Shown piece by piece: positions 43,155 through 50,770 of a stretch of DNA of 64,000 bases. The stretch spans positions 310,001-374,000 of the forward strand of contig CAJXYU010000004.1 of the NCBI GenBank assembly GCA_913063155.1, written 5' to 3'. Below the pieces are notes generated by a model. The model had not been told where the DNA came from and made no database searches. It worked only from the letters and a program-made list of their open reading frames with translations. A program made the position numbers and the translations under genes. Numbering within the stretch: position 1 is the first letter of the stretch; every line of letters begins with the position of its first letter. The stretch comes from an uncultured Desulfovibrio sp. (lineage in GTDB: Bacteria; Desulfobacterota; Desulfovibrionia; Desulfovibrionales; Desulfovibrionaceae).

Positions 43155-43875
43155 CCCACGGCCTGACCTGTTTTTCAAGAAGCCACGAACATGGAGGGCG
43201 CACACCGTGCTTCAGAACGATATCGAGAACCTCTTCCGGCCTTCCCAAGCCCACCAGCTTTCCCTGGCTCAATACAGCCAACCTGTCGACAAGATCCACA
43301 AGACACTCCAGGTCATGCACTGCCACCACCTGGGTCAGCCCGGCCTCACCGTTGCTGCGGATCATGTGCCGCATTTCCTTTATTCCTGAGTAATCCAGAC
43401 CGCTGAAAGGTTCGTCGAGCAGCAGCACTTGAGGAGAATCCAGCAGTGCAGTGGCCAGGCAGAGCTTCTTCTTGGTTCCCCAGGAAAGATTCTGCACAGG
43501 AGTGTCCCACTGCTCGAGCAGACCGAACGAGCGGGCCATTCTCCGGGCCCTCTCAAGAGCGGCGGCCCCTTTCTCTCGCCCCACCAGAAGGTCTTCCGAC
43601 ACGGTGGCCCCGATGATCTGCAGGTCGGCATCCTGCATGACCAGGCGGCACTGGGAACGGACGCCGCTTTCGGGAGACGTCTCATCCCCTTCGACCCGGA
43701 GGGAACCGGAGGTGGGAACGTACAGACCGGCCAGTAGCGACAGCAACGTGGACTTCCCGCTGCCGTTGGCCCCCACCAATCCGAGAGTTTCCCCCCGCGA
43801 GATGGTCAGGGAAACCGAACTCAGGACTGACCTCCGGCCCAAATAGGAAAAAGAGACCTCGTCAAATCGTATCAT
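43147..43875 (-). CDS. ECF transporter ATPase (A) component
   Basis: The 242-residue ABC ATPase has Walker A GANGSGKST, Walker B LLLDEPF and an unusual signature LSWGT instead of LSGGQ. Close to CbiO/EcfA. With a single A and a T gene it would form the energy module of a vitamin or metal importer. Substrate unknown. Confidence 0.9.
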   Translation of the reverse strand: MIRFDEVSFSYLGRRSVLSSVSLTISRGETLGLVGANGSGKSTLLSLLAGLYVPTSGSLRVEGDETSPESGVRSQCRLVMQDADLQIIGATVSEDLLVGREKGAAALERARRMARSFGLLEQWDTPVQNLSWGTKKKLCLATALLDSPQVLLLDEPFSGLDYSGIKEMRHMIRSNGEAGLTQVVAVHDLECLVDLVDRLAVLSQGKLVGLGRPEEVLDIVLKHGVRPPCSWLLEKQVRPWDD

Positions 43876-43935
43876 GCATCTTCCTCATCTGAATCAGTTG
43901 AGCAGCGCGACCATCCACTGTCAACCAAAAGAAAA

Positions 43936-43958
43936 GACCCCCCGCATGGCGGGGGGTC
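43936..43958 (-). terminator. Terminator of fadL
   Basis: GACCCCCCGC and its exact complement around a 3-base loop, followed on the minus strand by TTTTCTTTT. Confidence 0.92.
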
Positions 43959-43981
43959 CGTATATCCTTATCCGGGAGTAA

Positions 43982-45187
43982 TCAGAATTCATAGCCAACA
44001 GAGATGCCGCCGAGCCAAGCGTGGCTGTTGGTGATCTCTGTGTCCTCGACACCAGAGACATCATTGTCGCCAGCGTCAATGCTCGTATCTCTCATATTCA
44101 GATACATCAGAGAAAGGTCGATTTTCCAGGAATCCATCTTGAACCCGTAACCGGCCGAGTACATCTGGCGATCATTGGTGGGAAGCATATAGTCCCTGTA
44201 TTCTTCGTTAATGGGGCTCTGGTCCCAGACAAATCCCAAACGCAGGGTATTATGCGCATCAATATCGTACTCGGTACCAAGCTGGAAACGCCACGCGTTA
44301 TGCCATTTCTTGGTCGAATCGCTCGACAACGCCGCCAGGTCGTCAAAGCGAAATTCGATTTGACTGTAATCAGACCAGTTCGTGAAAACGACATCACCTT
44401 CAAAGCGCCAGGAGTCGGTGGGCTTGACGGCAAAACCTACGGTGGCGCTTCCCGGCAGGGTGGCGCGCATGGTCAAATCGTCGTCGGTGGCTCCGAAAGT
44501 GGCATCCCCGCTTCCGACAAGACGCTGGGGAGTCCTGTAAACGGCGCCCAGGGAAAAGTATTTGTTGAATTCATAATGGGTGGAAATGTTTCCGCCCCAG
44601 GCCCAACCCGAGTTGCTCATGCGAAGGTCGACATCGGTTCCCATGTTGACATACTTCCGAAGGTCGAAAGTCAGCCACATGGCGTCGATCGCGGCGCCAA
44701 CAGACCATTTGTCGGTGATTTTGTATGCTACTGCGGGACTGAACGTATGGGACCGCAAACTGGCCTTGTAGACATTGTACTTGCCTGCCCAGTCGTGCTC
44801 ATAGTTGGTCCCGAGCCCGAAACGGGTATAGGTTCCGAATCCGACCCAAAGGTCATCATTCATCTGATGAGTCATGTAAGCGTGAGGCGGCAAATACACT
44901 TTGTTTTTCGAATGATATTTTGTCCCCTTCACTTCAAGGTCCGCCCCGGGAGCGATAATCGTGGAGCCCACCAGCGTCTGGGTTCCCTCTGCCTTGGTCA
45001 TGGCGGCGGGGTTGTAAGCAATGGCCGAAGCATCATCGACAAGCGCAGTAAGAGCGCCACCCATGCCGTTTCCTCGGCTGCTCCACTCGTAAAGCGCAAA
45101 TCCGGCGGCATAGCCATTGGAAACGCTGATGACGGAGAGCACACACGCCATCAGGCACATACAGAACATCAGAACAGTTTTTTTCAT
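43982..45187 (-). CDS. FadL/OmpP1-family outer-membrane transporter
   Basis: The 401-residue product has a signal peptide ending near AYA (about residue 27), the FadL hatch-like N-terminus with NGMGGALTAL and NPAAM, and a terminal Phe (GYEF). It takes up long-chain or other hydrophobic compounds. GGGGGAAGG precedes the ATG; an upstream five-codon extension is not used. Confidence 0.92.
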   Translation of the reverse strand: MKKTVLMFCMCLMACVLSVISVSNGYAAGFALYEWSSRGNGMGGALTALVDDASAIAYNPAAMTKAEGTQTLVGSTIIAPGADLEVKGTKYHSKNKVYLPPHAYMTHQMNDDLWVGFGTYTRFGLGTNYEHDWAGKYNVYKASLRSHTFSPAVAYKITDKWSVGAAIDAMWLTFDLRKYVNMGTDVDLRMSNSGWAWGGNISTHYEFNKYFSLGAVYRTPQRLVGSGDATFGATDDDLTMRATLPGSATVGFAVKPTDSWRFEGDVVFTNWSDYSQIEFRFDDLAALSSDSTKKWHNAWRFQLGTEYDIDAHNTLRLGFVWDQSPINEEYRDYMLPTNDRQMYSAGYGFKMDSWKIDLSLMYLNMRDTSIDAGDNDVSGVEDTEITNSHAWLGGISVGYEF

Positions 45188-45464
45188 CCTTCCCCCTATC
45201 ATAAGACACGGCGCACACTTTTCTTATATTTTCCCCTGTCATGCACACCAAACCTCCACGGTTTCTCTCCGGTACGCAAAACAATGGCTTAAGCGCCGAT
45301 AAAACTGCGAAGTTTTAACACAATAGCTTGGGAAGTAAACCAAAAATTCCAACACGTTATTCAAACACAAATTTGAAAGTTGTGTTTGAATGAAAATTCT
45401 TCCACGGCATGAATCTGGCATTGCCTCCAAAAAGGGAAAGAATTTCCTTATCATGGAGCAACAT
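45188..45464. other. Divergent intergenic region
   Basis: 277 A/T-rich bases between fadL and a plus-strand membrane-protein gene; they should hold both promoters. I see no gene and no safe promoter match. Confidence 0.4.
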
Positions 45465-45932
45465 ATGAAACTTGAACTCGACACCAAGGAAAAAGGGTTC
45501 TACGGCATCATGCTGGTTGGCGGCATGGCCAGCCTCATCGAGGGGACCCTGGCCCACGGCTTTGCCGTTCACTACATATTTCCGGGAACTGTGTTGAACA
45601 TTGCTGCGACATTCCTTGGGGGACTCCTGGGGTTCATCCTCAAGGACATTCTGCGAATCAGCCGGGGATTGAAACCATACTCTCCCATATACAATGACGG
45701 CATGGTGCTCGGAGCGTTCATGGGCGCGCTGATCGGAACGCTTTTCCAAATCGCCCTGAGCGCGACCGGAGCGAACATCCTGGTGGGCAGCCTCGCGGGC
45801 TGTTGCTGTGGAGCAATGGGCGGCGCAATGCTCGACGAGTACGTCTCCCCCATCCTGCACCTGCTGCAGGAAAACGCTTCAGAGGGAGAACTGTCATTCT
45901 TCTCACGGCTTTTCCCCCAAAAATCACAATAG
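45465..45932 (+). CDS. Small Gly-rich membrane protein of unknown function
   Basis: The 155-residue product has about four membrane segments with many Gly, Ala and three consecutive Cys in the last (GCCCGAMGGAML). The ATG follows GGAGCAACAT; earlier ATGs lack ribosome-binding sites. The last 15 residues (SFFSRLFPQKSQ) and the DNA after them have a degraded second copy 830 bases downstream. Confidence 0.78.
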   Translation: MKLELDTKEKGFYGIMLVGGMASLIEGTLAHGFAVHYIFPGTVLNIAATFLGGLLGFILKDILRISRGLKPYSPIYNDGMVLGAFMGALIGTLFQIALSATGANILVGSLAGCCCGAMGGAMLDEYVSPILHLLQENASEGELSFFSRLFPQKSQ

Positions 45933-45934
45933 AA

Positions 45935-45954
45935 AAGCCCGCCGAAGCGGGCTT
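45935..45954. terminator. Terminator of the Gly-rich membrane protein gene
   Basis: AAGCCCGC-CGAA-GCGGGCTT hairpin followed by CTTTATT; related in position to the terminator at 46753. Confidence 0.85.
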
Positions 45955-45977
45955 CTTTATTCCACGAAAAGACATTG

Positions 45978-46013
45978 CTATTTCATTTTCATCAGCAGAA
46001 CCGCGTCCAGCGC
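45978..46013 (-). pseudogene. 3' remnant of a DUF4198-type gene
   Basis: Reads ALDAVLLMKMK and a TAG stop on the minus strand, matching the functional gene's ending ELGAVLWVEMK at about 26 of 36 bases, and the 31 bases after the stop match at about 23. Upstream the frame is open but no longer resembles the family, so only the last 12 codons are recognisable. Confidence 0.45.
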
Positions 46014-46121
46014 AAATCCAAATGCCTTTGCCAAGGCCGACGCCGGAGAGCCTTGCCGCTCTTTTACAGACGAATCCAAGCGATACGAGTGATGAAAATT
46101 GATGGGTAAGGATGGATATAC
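46014..46121. other. No gene recognised
   Basis: The minus-strand frame entering the remnant stays open here with Arg/Gly/Pro-rich translation, but no start, ribosome-binding site or family support. Treated as decayed sequence. Confidence 0.35.
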
Positions 46122-46241
46122 TTATGCTACCATCCCCCAGAGCATCTTGAGGTGTTGCCATACGGCAACGGCCCCCAGGTACATGCTGTAAATCGCGAAC
46201 AAGATCCATGCGCCAATTGCTGTGATCATCATTCTGCTCAT
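46122..46241 (-). CDS. 39-residue single-span membrane protein
   Basis: The peptide begins MSRMMITAIG, has one long hydrophobic helix with several Trp and Tyr, and ends LKMLWGMVA. AGAGGG about 7 bases before the ATG serves as ribosome-binding site; an upstream open extension is arginine-rich and unlikely. No family known. It sits alone between decayed duplicated segments. Confidence 0.55.
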   Translation of the reverse strand: MSRMMITAIGAWILFAIYSMYLGAVAVWQHLKMLWGMVA

Positions 46242-46710
46242 TCGTCCGCCCTCTCTTTTTCCTCTTTCAAATTTACGACAATAGCTACTCCCCGGGAGGT
46301 ACATTCGCTTCAGGTGTTGGCGCCGGCGCTCGTGGTGACCGAATGCAATGGGATGAACAAAAACATGCGTAGGAGTATACAATGAAGCCTTAGCAAAAGC
46401 CGTTCCGGTTCGCGCGGCTCCACTCCGACGGCAAAAAGCTCGACCAGTGTCAGGGAAAACTTCATCCAATATACTCTATATTTGAAGGAAAATTTCAGTC
46501 CAAGAGCACAGCCTGCCAACATTTTCGAAGTTGTCAAAATCTTGCCGCCGAGAGAGAGCTCACAGCCTATCTCCCAGACATTCAGGCATAAGGTCCCGGA
46601 TCCTCGGAATATGCTCAAGAAAGCCATCAAAAAAGAAGTCGAAGGACAGTGGACATCTACACCTTCTCCCGGAACGGCTCTGTCTGCATGTGACCAGAGC
46701 CTTCGTTCCG
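46242..46710. other. Gene-poor stretch between the duplicated junctions
   Basis: About 470 bases. It should contain the promoter of the 39-residue gene. Fragments resembling the Gly-rich membrane protein (a HLHLLPE piece near 46640) appear in broken frames. No intact gene is seen. Confidence 0.4.
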
Positions 46711-46833
46711 GAGGAAGAGGCAGTTTTTTCGCACGACTTTTTTCTCATAAAAAAAGGCCCGCAACAGCGGGCCTTTGAATTTCACAAGAAAACGTTGCTA
46801 TTTCATTTCCACCCACAGGACTGCGCCCAATTC
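46711..46833. repeat. Duplicated convergent gene-end junction, copy 2
   Basis: Broken plus-strand tail reading GSFFARLFSHKK, a terminator hairpin, then the intact minus-strand end of the DUF4198 gene. It is the mirror situation of copy 1: here the left gene is decayed and the right gene intact. Confidence 0.55.
46753..46776 (-). terminator. Terminator of the DUF4198 gene
   Basis: AAAGGCCCGC pairs with GCGGGCCTTT around a 4-base loop, followed on the minus strand by a run of seven T. Confidence 0.92.
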
Positions 46834-47547
46834 AAGCTCGCGTCCCTTGTACTCTTCGGCTGCCGTATTCAAGCCGGCAAAGCCCCACCAGCCCTTCCAG
46901 GGACAAGCGAAGGTAAACACACCGTTGCCGTCGGCCATGACCTCCTGGGTGACCATGCGATCGTTCGGGGCATGGCGCTTGCCGTCCTTGTTGTAATACT
47001 CCACCTCCACACGGGTGTAGGGAGCGGGCTTACCGTCAAGATAGACGATCCCCTGAAAGACATTGCCTGCGTAATTACCGAACGGACGGGTCAGGGGAAC
47101 GATCTCGGTACGCAGGCCGAGCGGCTGCATCCAGTCCTCGCCTTCGCCATATGCATCCACGACCACCTTGGTGATGTGCTGGATATAGTTGTTTTCAGCG
47201 TCTTCCTTGTAGGGAACCGGAACAAAGGCAAAGGTGTAAAGGCCGGGAGCCTTGGGCGTGAAGGAGGTCTTCCAGGCCCTGAAGTCCATGACCTTTGTCT
47301 CCTTCAGCGTGCCGAGGAGGTCGGTCTTCGTTTCGTTGTCCTGGACTACAAAAAACTGCTGGGGTTTCTCCAGCACCATCCCCTGTCCTTCCATGGGATG
47401 GGAGAATGACAGAACCAAATTGATGTTCCGCTTTCCCTGGTTCACCTCGTCAGTATCGGGAATCAACATGCCAAAATGGGCAAATGCGCTGGAAGCACAA
47501 GCAATAATCAGAACCGCAGCCGCAATGGATATCACCAGACGCCTCAT
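46798..47547 (-). CDS. DUF4198-domain periplasmic protein
   Basis: The 249-residue product has a signal peptide that should be cut after AFA (about residue 22), leaving a mature N-terminus His-Phe-Gly-Met. The rest is two Ig-like beta domains of the DUF4198 family, which in nickel/cobalt systems (NikK-like) accompanies CbiM/NikM transporters. No transporter genes are adjacent here. GGAGGAAA precedes the chosen ATG. Likely binds a metal in the periplasm; not proven. Confidence 0.85.
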   Translation of the reverse strand: MRRLVISIAAAVLIIACASSAFAHFGMLIPDTDEVNQGKRNINLVLSFSHPMEGQGMVLEKPQQFFVVQDNETKTDLLGTLKETKVMDFRAWKTSFTPKAPGLYTFAFVPVPYKEDAENNYIQHITKVVVDAYGEGEDWMQPLGLRTEIVPLTRPFGNYAGNVFQGIVYLDGKPAPYTRVEVEYYNKDGKRHAPNDRMVTQEVMADGNGVFTFACPWKGWWGFAGLNTAAEEYKGRELELGAVLWVEMK

Positions 47548-47684
47548 ACGTTTCCTCCAATACAAGTCGAAATTTGAATATTATTTTCTACCGCATCACA
47601 ATGGATGGATATGAATATCATATTAGTAACACACGTCAAGCGTTACTTGAAAAATGGAGTAGCATCAGCTCGGTAATACAGACG

Positions 47685-48611
47685 TTAATTATCGAGTTTA
47701 CGCCAAAGACCGGCCAAGGAAACACCGAATACATTGTGCCAAAGACTGAAGAGCGCACCGGGCAAGGCGGAAGCTGCGCCGAAATATTTGGCAGCCAACG
47801 CCACCCCGAGCCCGGAGTTCTGCATGCCGACTTCAATGGCCAAGGTTCTGGAGTCTCGTTCGGAACATCCGAATACTCGCCCGGCCCCGTAACCGATGGC
47901 CAACCCCAGGCAGTTGTGCAGTGCGACAGCACAGAAAATGAGCACAGGAAACGCAAGCAGCGTCTTCTGATTCAAACCTATGATGCAGGCGATGAGCAGC
48001 GCTATGACCGTTATGGACACGGACGGAAGCAAGGGCAAAACCGGTTCGAGTCGTTTGCGGAAAAGCCTGCGGAAAATAAGACCGTCGACAAGGGGAAAAA
48101 TAACGATCCAAAAGACGGATGTGACCATGCCGCCGAAATCTATGGCGACTTGCTTTTCAAGAATGAAATAGATGATCGAAGGCGTTAAAAGAGGCGCCAG
48201 GGCCGTGGAAGCCAGGGTCATTGTTACAGACAATGGCACATTGGCCCGGGCCAAATAGGCAATGACGTTTGAGGCCGTCCCTCCGGGACAGGCTCCGATC
48301 ACGACCATCCCGATAACCGCCTCGGCCGGAAGTCCGAAAACATGTGCAAGAAGTACCGCCAGGACAGGCATGACGGTGAACTGCAGGGCCATTCCCAACC
48401 CCACAAGCCTCCAGCTGCGGAAGATCTTGCGGAAATCCTCAAAATCGAGAGTCAGCCCCATGCCGAACATGATGATGCCCAGCGCCAGCGGAATATGCGG
48501 CTTGATCCAGGTGAAGAGGAATGGTTGCCAGAGTGCGATGCCGGTGAGCACAATGGCGATGAGAACAAAGTGCCTTTCGAGGAAACGAGGGATGGCAAGG
48601 AGCCAGGACAT
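47685..48611 (-). CDS. Bile acid:sodium symporter family transporter
   Basis: The 308-residue product has about nine to ten membrane segments, with the family motif ACPGGTASNVIAYLA and the second-half EVGMQNSGLGVALA. Prokaryotic members move organic anions with sodium. GGAGGTCC precedes the ATG; the upstream extension overlaps the SRP RNA terminator and is not used. Confidence 0.93.
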   Translation of the reverse strand: MSWLLAIPRFLERHFVLIAIVLTGIALWQPFLFTWIKPHIPLALGIIMFGMGLTLDFEDFRKIFRSWRLVGLGMALQFTVMPVLAVLLAHVFGLPAEAVIGMVVIGACPGGTASNVIAYLARANVPLSVTMTLASTALAPLLTPSIIYFILEKQVAIDFGGMVTSVFWIVIFPLVDGLIFRRLFRKRLEPVLPLLPSVSITVIALLIACIIGLNQKTLLAFPVLIFCAVALHNCLGLAIGYGAGRVFGCSERDSRTLAIEVGMQNSGLGVALAAKYFGAASALPGALFSLWHNVFGVSLAGLWRKLDN

Positions 48612-48644
48612 GGCGGACCTCCAACGGAGTTTACATAAAAAAAC

Positions 48645-48668
48645 AGGGACGCTCCGAAGAGCGCCCCT
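48645..48668 (-). terminator. Terminator of the SRP RNA gene
   Basis: AGGGGCGCTC and GAGCGTCCCT (one G-U pair) around a TTCG loop, followed on the minus strand by GTTTTTTT. Confidence 0.9.
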
Positions 48669-48670
48669 AT

Positions 48671-48761
48671 GAGGGAAGCCAGACACCCGATAGCAACCAC
48701 TACCGCTGCTCCCTTTCGGGCCTGACGGGGTTCGCGGCGATACCGCCGTCCGGCTTCCCTC
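48671..48761 (-). ncRNA. ffs: Signal recognition particle 4.5S RNA
   Basis: On the minus strand, about 91 bases fold as one long hairpin: outer stem GAGGGAAGCC with GGCTTCCCTC, and the conserved SRP domain IV core GTCAGGCCCGAAAGGGAGCAGC at the tip (GTCAGG, tetraloop region, AGCAGC). It binds Ffh for membrane targeting of proteins. It has its own terminator and lies next to tRNA-Ser, a frequent pairing. Ends are set from the outer stem and may be off by a few bases. Confidence 0.93.
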
Positions 48762-48825
48762 TGCCTTTCAGCTTCGTAAAGCGGAAAGACTGTCTATCGC
48801 AGTGACATGTTACAGTCAAGAAAAA

Positions 48826-48847
48826 GGGCCTGCACTTCTGCAAGCCC
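48826..48847 (-). terminator. Terminator of tRNA-Ser
   Basis: GGGCTTGCA pairs with TGCAGGCCC (one G-U) around a GAAG loop, followed on the minus strand by TTTTTCTT. Confidence 0.88.
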
Positions 48848-48861
48848 ATTATCCTCTCGAA

Positions 48862-48953
48862 TGGCGGAGAGGAGAGGATTTGAACCTCCGGTACGGTTTC
48901 CCGCACACACGCTTTCCAGGCGTGCTCCTTCAGCCGGACTCGGACACCTCTCC
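48862..48953 (-). tRNA. tRNA-Ser (anticodon GGA)
   Basis: Class II tRNA on the minus strand. Acceptor GGAGAGG with CCTCTCC, anticodon stem CACGC with loop CTGGAAA, a long variable arm (GTGCGGGAAACCGTAC region), T-loop GGTTCAAATCC, discriminator G and encoded CCA. Anticodon GGA reads TCC and TCT. Confidence 0.97.
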
Positions 48954-48969
48954 GCGTCGTGGAGATGTG

Positions 48970-48998
48970 TATTTAGCGAAACGCTCCATGCTTGGCAA
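48970..48998 (-). promoter_or_regulatory. tRNA-Ser promoter
   Basis: Minus-strand TTGCCA (48993-48998) and TAAATA (48970-48975) with a 17-base spacer, 16 bases before the tRNA. Confidence 0.7.
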
Positions 48999-49042
48999 GG
49001 AAAAATTCCACTAAAAATACATTTTTTTTCAATAACCTGAGA

Positions 49043-49960
49043 TTACACGGGAATGACAAGGCTTCCACGATACTCCTCAAGACTTTCGGCTCCGATTTCC
49101 CGAAGCATCTTCGCCATGTCAGCGGCCAATGAAAAGGCGAAGTCAGGCCGCATGAAGTTCGCAGTGCCCACCTGCACGGCGTGTGCGCCCACCAGAATGA
49201 ACTCGAGGGCATCCTCCGCCGAGGCTATGCCGCCGATTCCAACCACCGGGACATCCACCGCCCGGCAGACCTGATGTACGCAACGCAAAGCCACGGGCTT
49301 GATGGCCGGGCCGGAAAGCCCCGCCACCACATTGGCGATGCGCGGCCGGCGGGTGTGGGCGTCCACAGACATGCCGACGAGCGTGTTGATGAGGGAAAGG
49401 ATGTCCGCCCCGCCGTCCACGGCGGCTCTGGCACATACCACGATGTCCGTCACGTTGGGCGAAAGCTTGACCATGACCGGCTTGTCGCCCGCACGCTTCT
49501 TGACCGCTTCCGTGACCTTGGCGATCTGACGCGGATCCTGTCCAAAAGCGGCCCCCCCCTCCTTCACATTGGGGCAGGAGACATTCACCTCCAAAGCCGC
49601 GATCTTCTCCTCAGCGGCCAGGATGGCCCCTAATTCGGCGAACTCCTCGGCATCGCAGGCATAAAGGTTGGCAACCACAGCCACATCCTTTTTCCTGAGC
49701 GCCGGCAGGATGGATCTGACGAAATACTCCACACCCGGATTCTGGATACCGATGGCGTTGAGCATGCCGCAGGGAGTCTCGGCAATACGCGGCATGGGAT
49801 TGCCTTCGCGCGGCTTCAGGGAAAGCCCTTTGACGCAAATACCGCCAAGCCTTTCCAGATCGCCGTAGGGCGCAAACTCAAGGCCGTTGCCGAATGTACC
49901 GGAGGCGGTCATGACCGGATTCTTCATGTCCAGTCCGCCGAAAGATACGTTCATATTCAT
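49043..49960 (-). CDS. pyrD: Dihydroorotate dehydrogenase, catalytic subunit
   Basis: The 305-residue product is class 1B-like: FMN TIM-barrel with ASGTFGNG, NVSCPNVKEGG (active-site Cys in NVSCPN) and the GGIASAEDALE phosphate site. It oxidises dihydroorotate to orotate together with the PyrK electron-transfer subunit encoded just upstream. GGAGG precedes the ATG. Confidence 0.95.
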   Translation of the reverse strand: MNMNVSFGGLDMKNPVMTASGTFGNGLEFAPYGDLERLGGICVKGLSLKPREGNPMPRIAETPCGMLNAIGIQNPGVEYFVRSILPALRKKDVAVVANLYACDAEEFAELGAILAAEEKIAALEVNVSCPNVKEGGAAFGQDPRQIAKVTEAVKKRAGDKPVMVKLSPNVTDIVVCARAAVDGGADILSLINTLVGMSVDAHTRRPRIANVVAGLSGPAIKPVALRCVHQVCRAVDVPVVGIGGIASAEDALEFILVGAHAVQVGTANFMRPDFAFSLAADMAKMLREIGAESLEEYRGSLVIPV

Positions 49961-49972
49961 TATACCGCCCTC

Positions 49973-50755
49973 CTACAACTCAATCTTGTCGGCCCAGAAC
50001 ACCGGCCCGTTGGTACACACCTGAGTATGCTTGCCCTGATCGTTCTTGCAGACGCAGCCGAGACAAGCTCCCACGCCACAAGCCATATGGTTTTCCAGAG
50101 AAACCTGCAGGCGCGCGCCGTGCTCCAGAGCAAATTTCCTCGCCGTACGCATAAACGGAGTCGGGCCGCAGCACAGGATCAGACCGCCCTCGGCATACTG
50201 CTCAACCTGCACCCCTATTTCATCGATGATGCCCTGAAGGTCCTCAGGAGTTTCCTCGATCATACACTGGCTCTGTACGGATTCGGCCATGGCCTCGATA
50301 GGATAGCACTCCAAGGGCATGCGATGGGCAAAAAAAAGTTTGAGGTTCCCAAGCTGAGGGTGCCGCTTGATGTAGCCGCGGAACGGGGCAAGCCCGATGC
50401 CGCCCGCCAGCAAGAGCGTGGGGGTATCGGTTTCCACGGCAAAACCGTTACCCAAAGGCCCCCACATGGCCACTTCATCCCCCTTATGCAGCTCAGCCAG
50501 CCGGGAAGTGCCTCGGCCCACGTTCTGAATAAACAGGGTCACAGTGTTCCTGTCGGCGGAAGAAATGGAAAAAGGTCGCCCCCAGAGAATTTCCGGCCCC
50601 CAACTTACAGGGCGGATCATGACGAACTGACCGGGGTTCCAAGCATCCCAATCCGGGTTTTCCAACACCAACTCGAAAAAATCCCCGGGCCTTTTTGATT
50701 GACCAACGGGGACAACATCCAATACCTTCACGTTCCGGCAATCTCTTAACGACAT
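49973..50755 (-). CDS. pyrK: Dihydroorotate dehydrogenase electron-transfer subunit
   Basis: The 260-residue product has a ferredoxin-reductase-like FAD domain (RPFSIS), an NAD domain (LLAGGIGLAPF) and a C-terminal 2Fe-2S site with Cys at CGVGACLGCVC and a later Cys. It passes electrons from PyrD to NAD. A very long frame upstream belongs to the opposite strand. Its start is only 15 bases from the divergent U32 gene. Confidence 0.94.
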   Translation of the reverse strand: MSLRDCRNVKVLDVVPVGQSKRPGDFFELVLENPDWDAWNPGQFVMIRPVSWGPEILWGRPFSISSADRNTVTLFIQNVGRGTSRLAELHKGDEVAMWGPLGNGFAVETDTPTLLLAGGIGLAPFRGYIKRHPQLGNLKLFFAHRMPLECYPIEAMAESVQSQCMIEETPEDLQGIIDEIGVQVEQYAEGGLILCCGPTPFMRTARKFALEHGARLQVSLENHMACGVGACLGCVCKNDQGKHTQVCTNGPVFWADKIEL

Positions 50756-50770
50756 AATACCATCCAGAAT

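Larger units (their letters stand above)
45882..46013. repeat. Duplicated convergent gene-end junction, copy 1
   Basis: The end of the Gly-rich membrane gene, a terminator hairpin and a minus-strand coding tail match 46711-46833 (about 70-75% by eye in the aligned blocks). Copy 1 has the intact left gene and a decayed right gene. Confidence 0.55.

Noticed and set aside
46310-46630. A 106-codon minus-strand frame in the scar region
   Set aside because: Crosses the broken duplicated segment, has no ribosome-binding site and a patchy composition.
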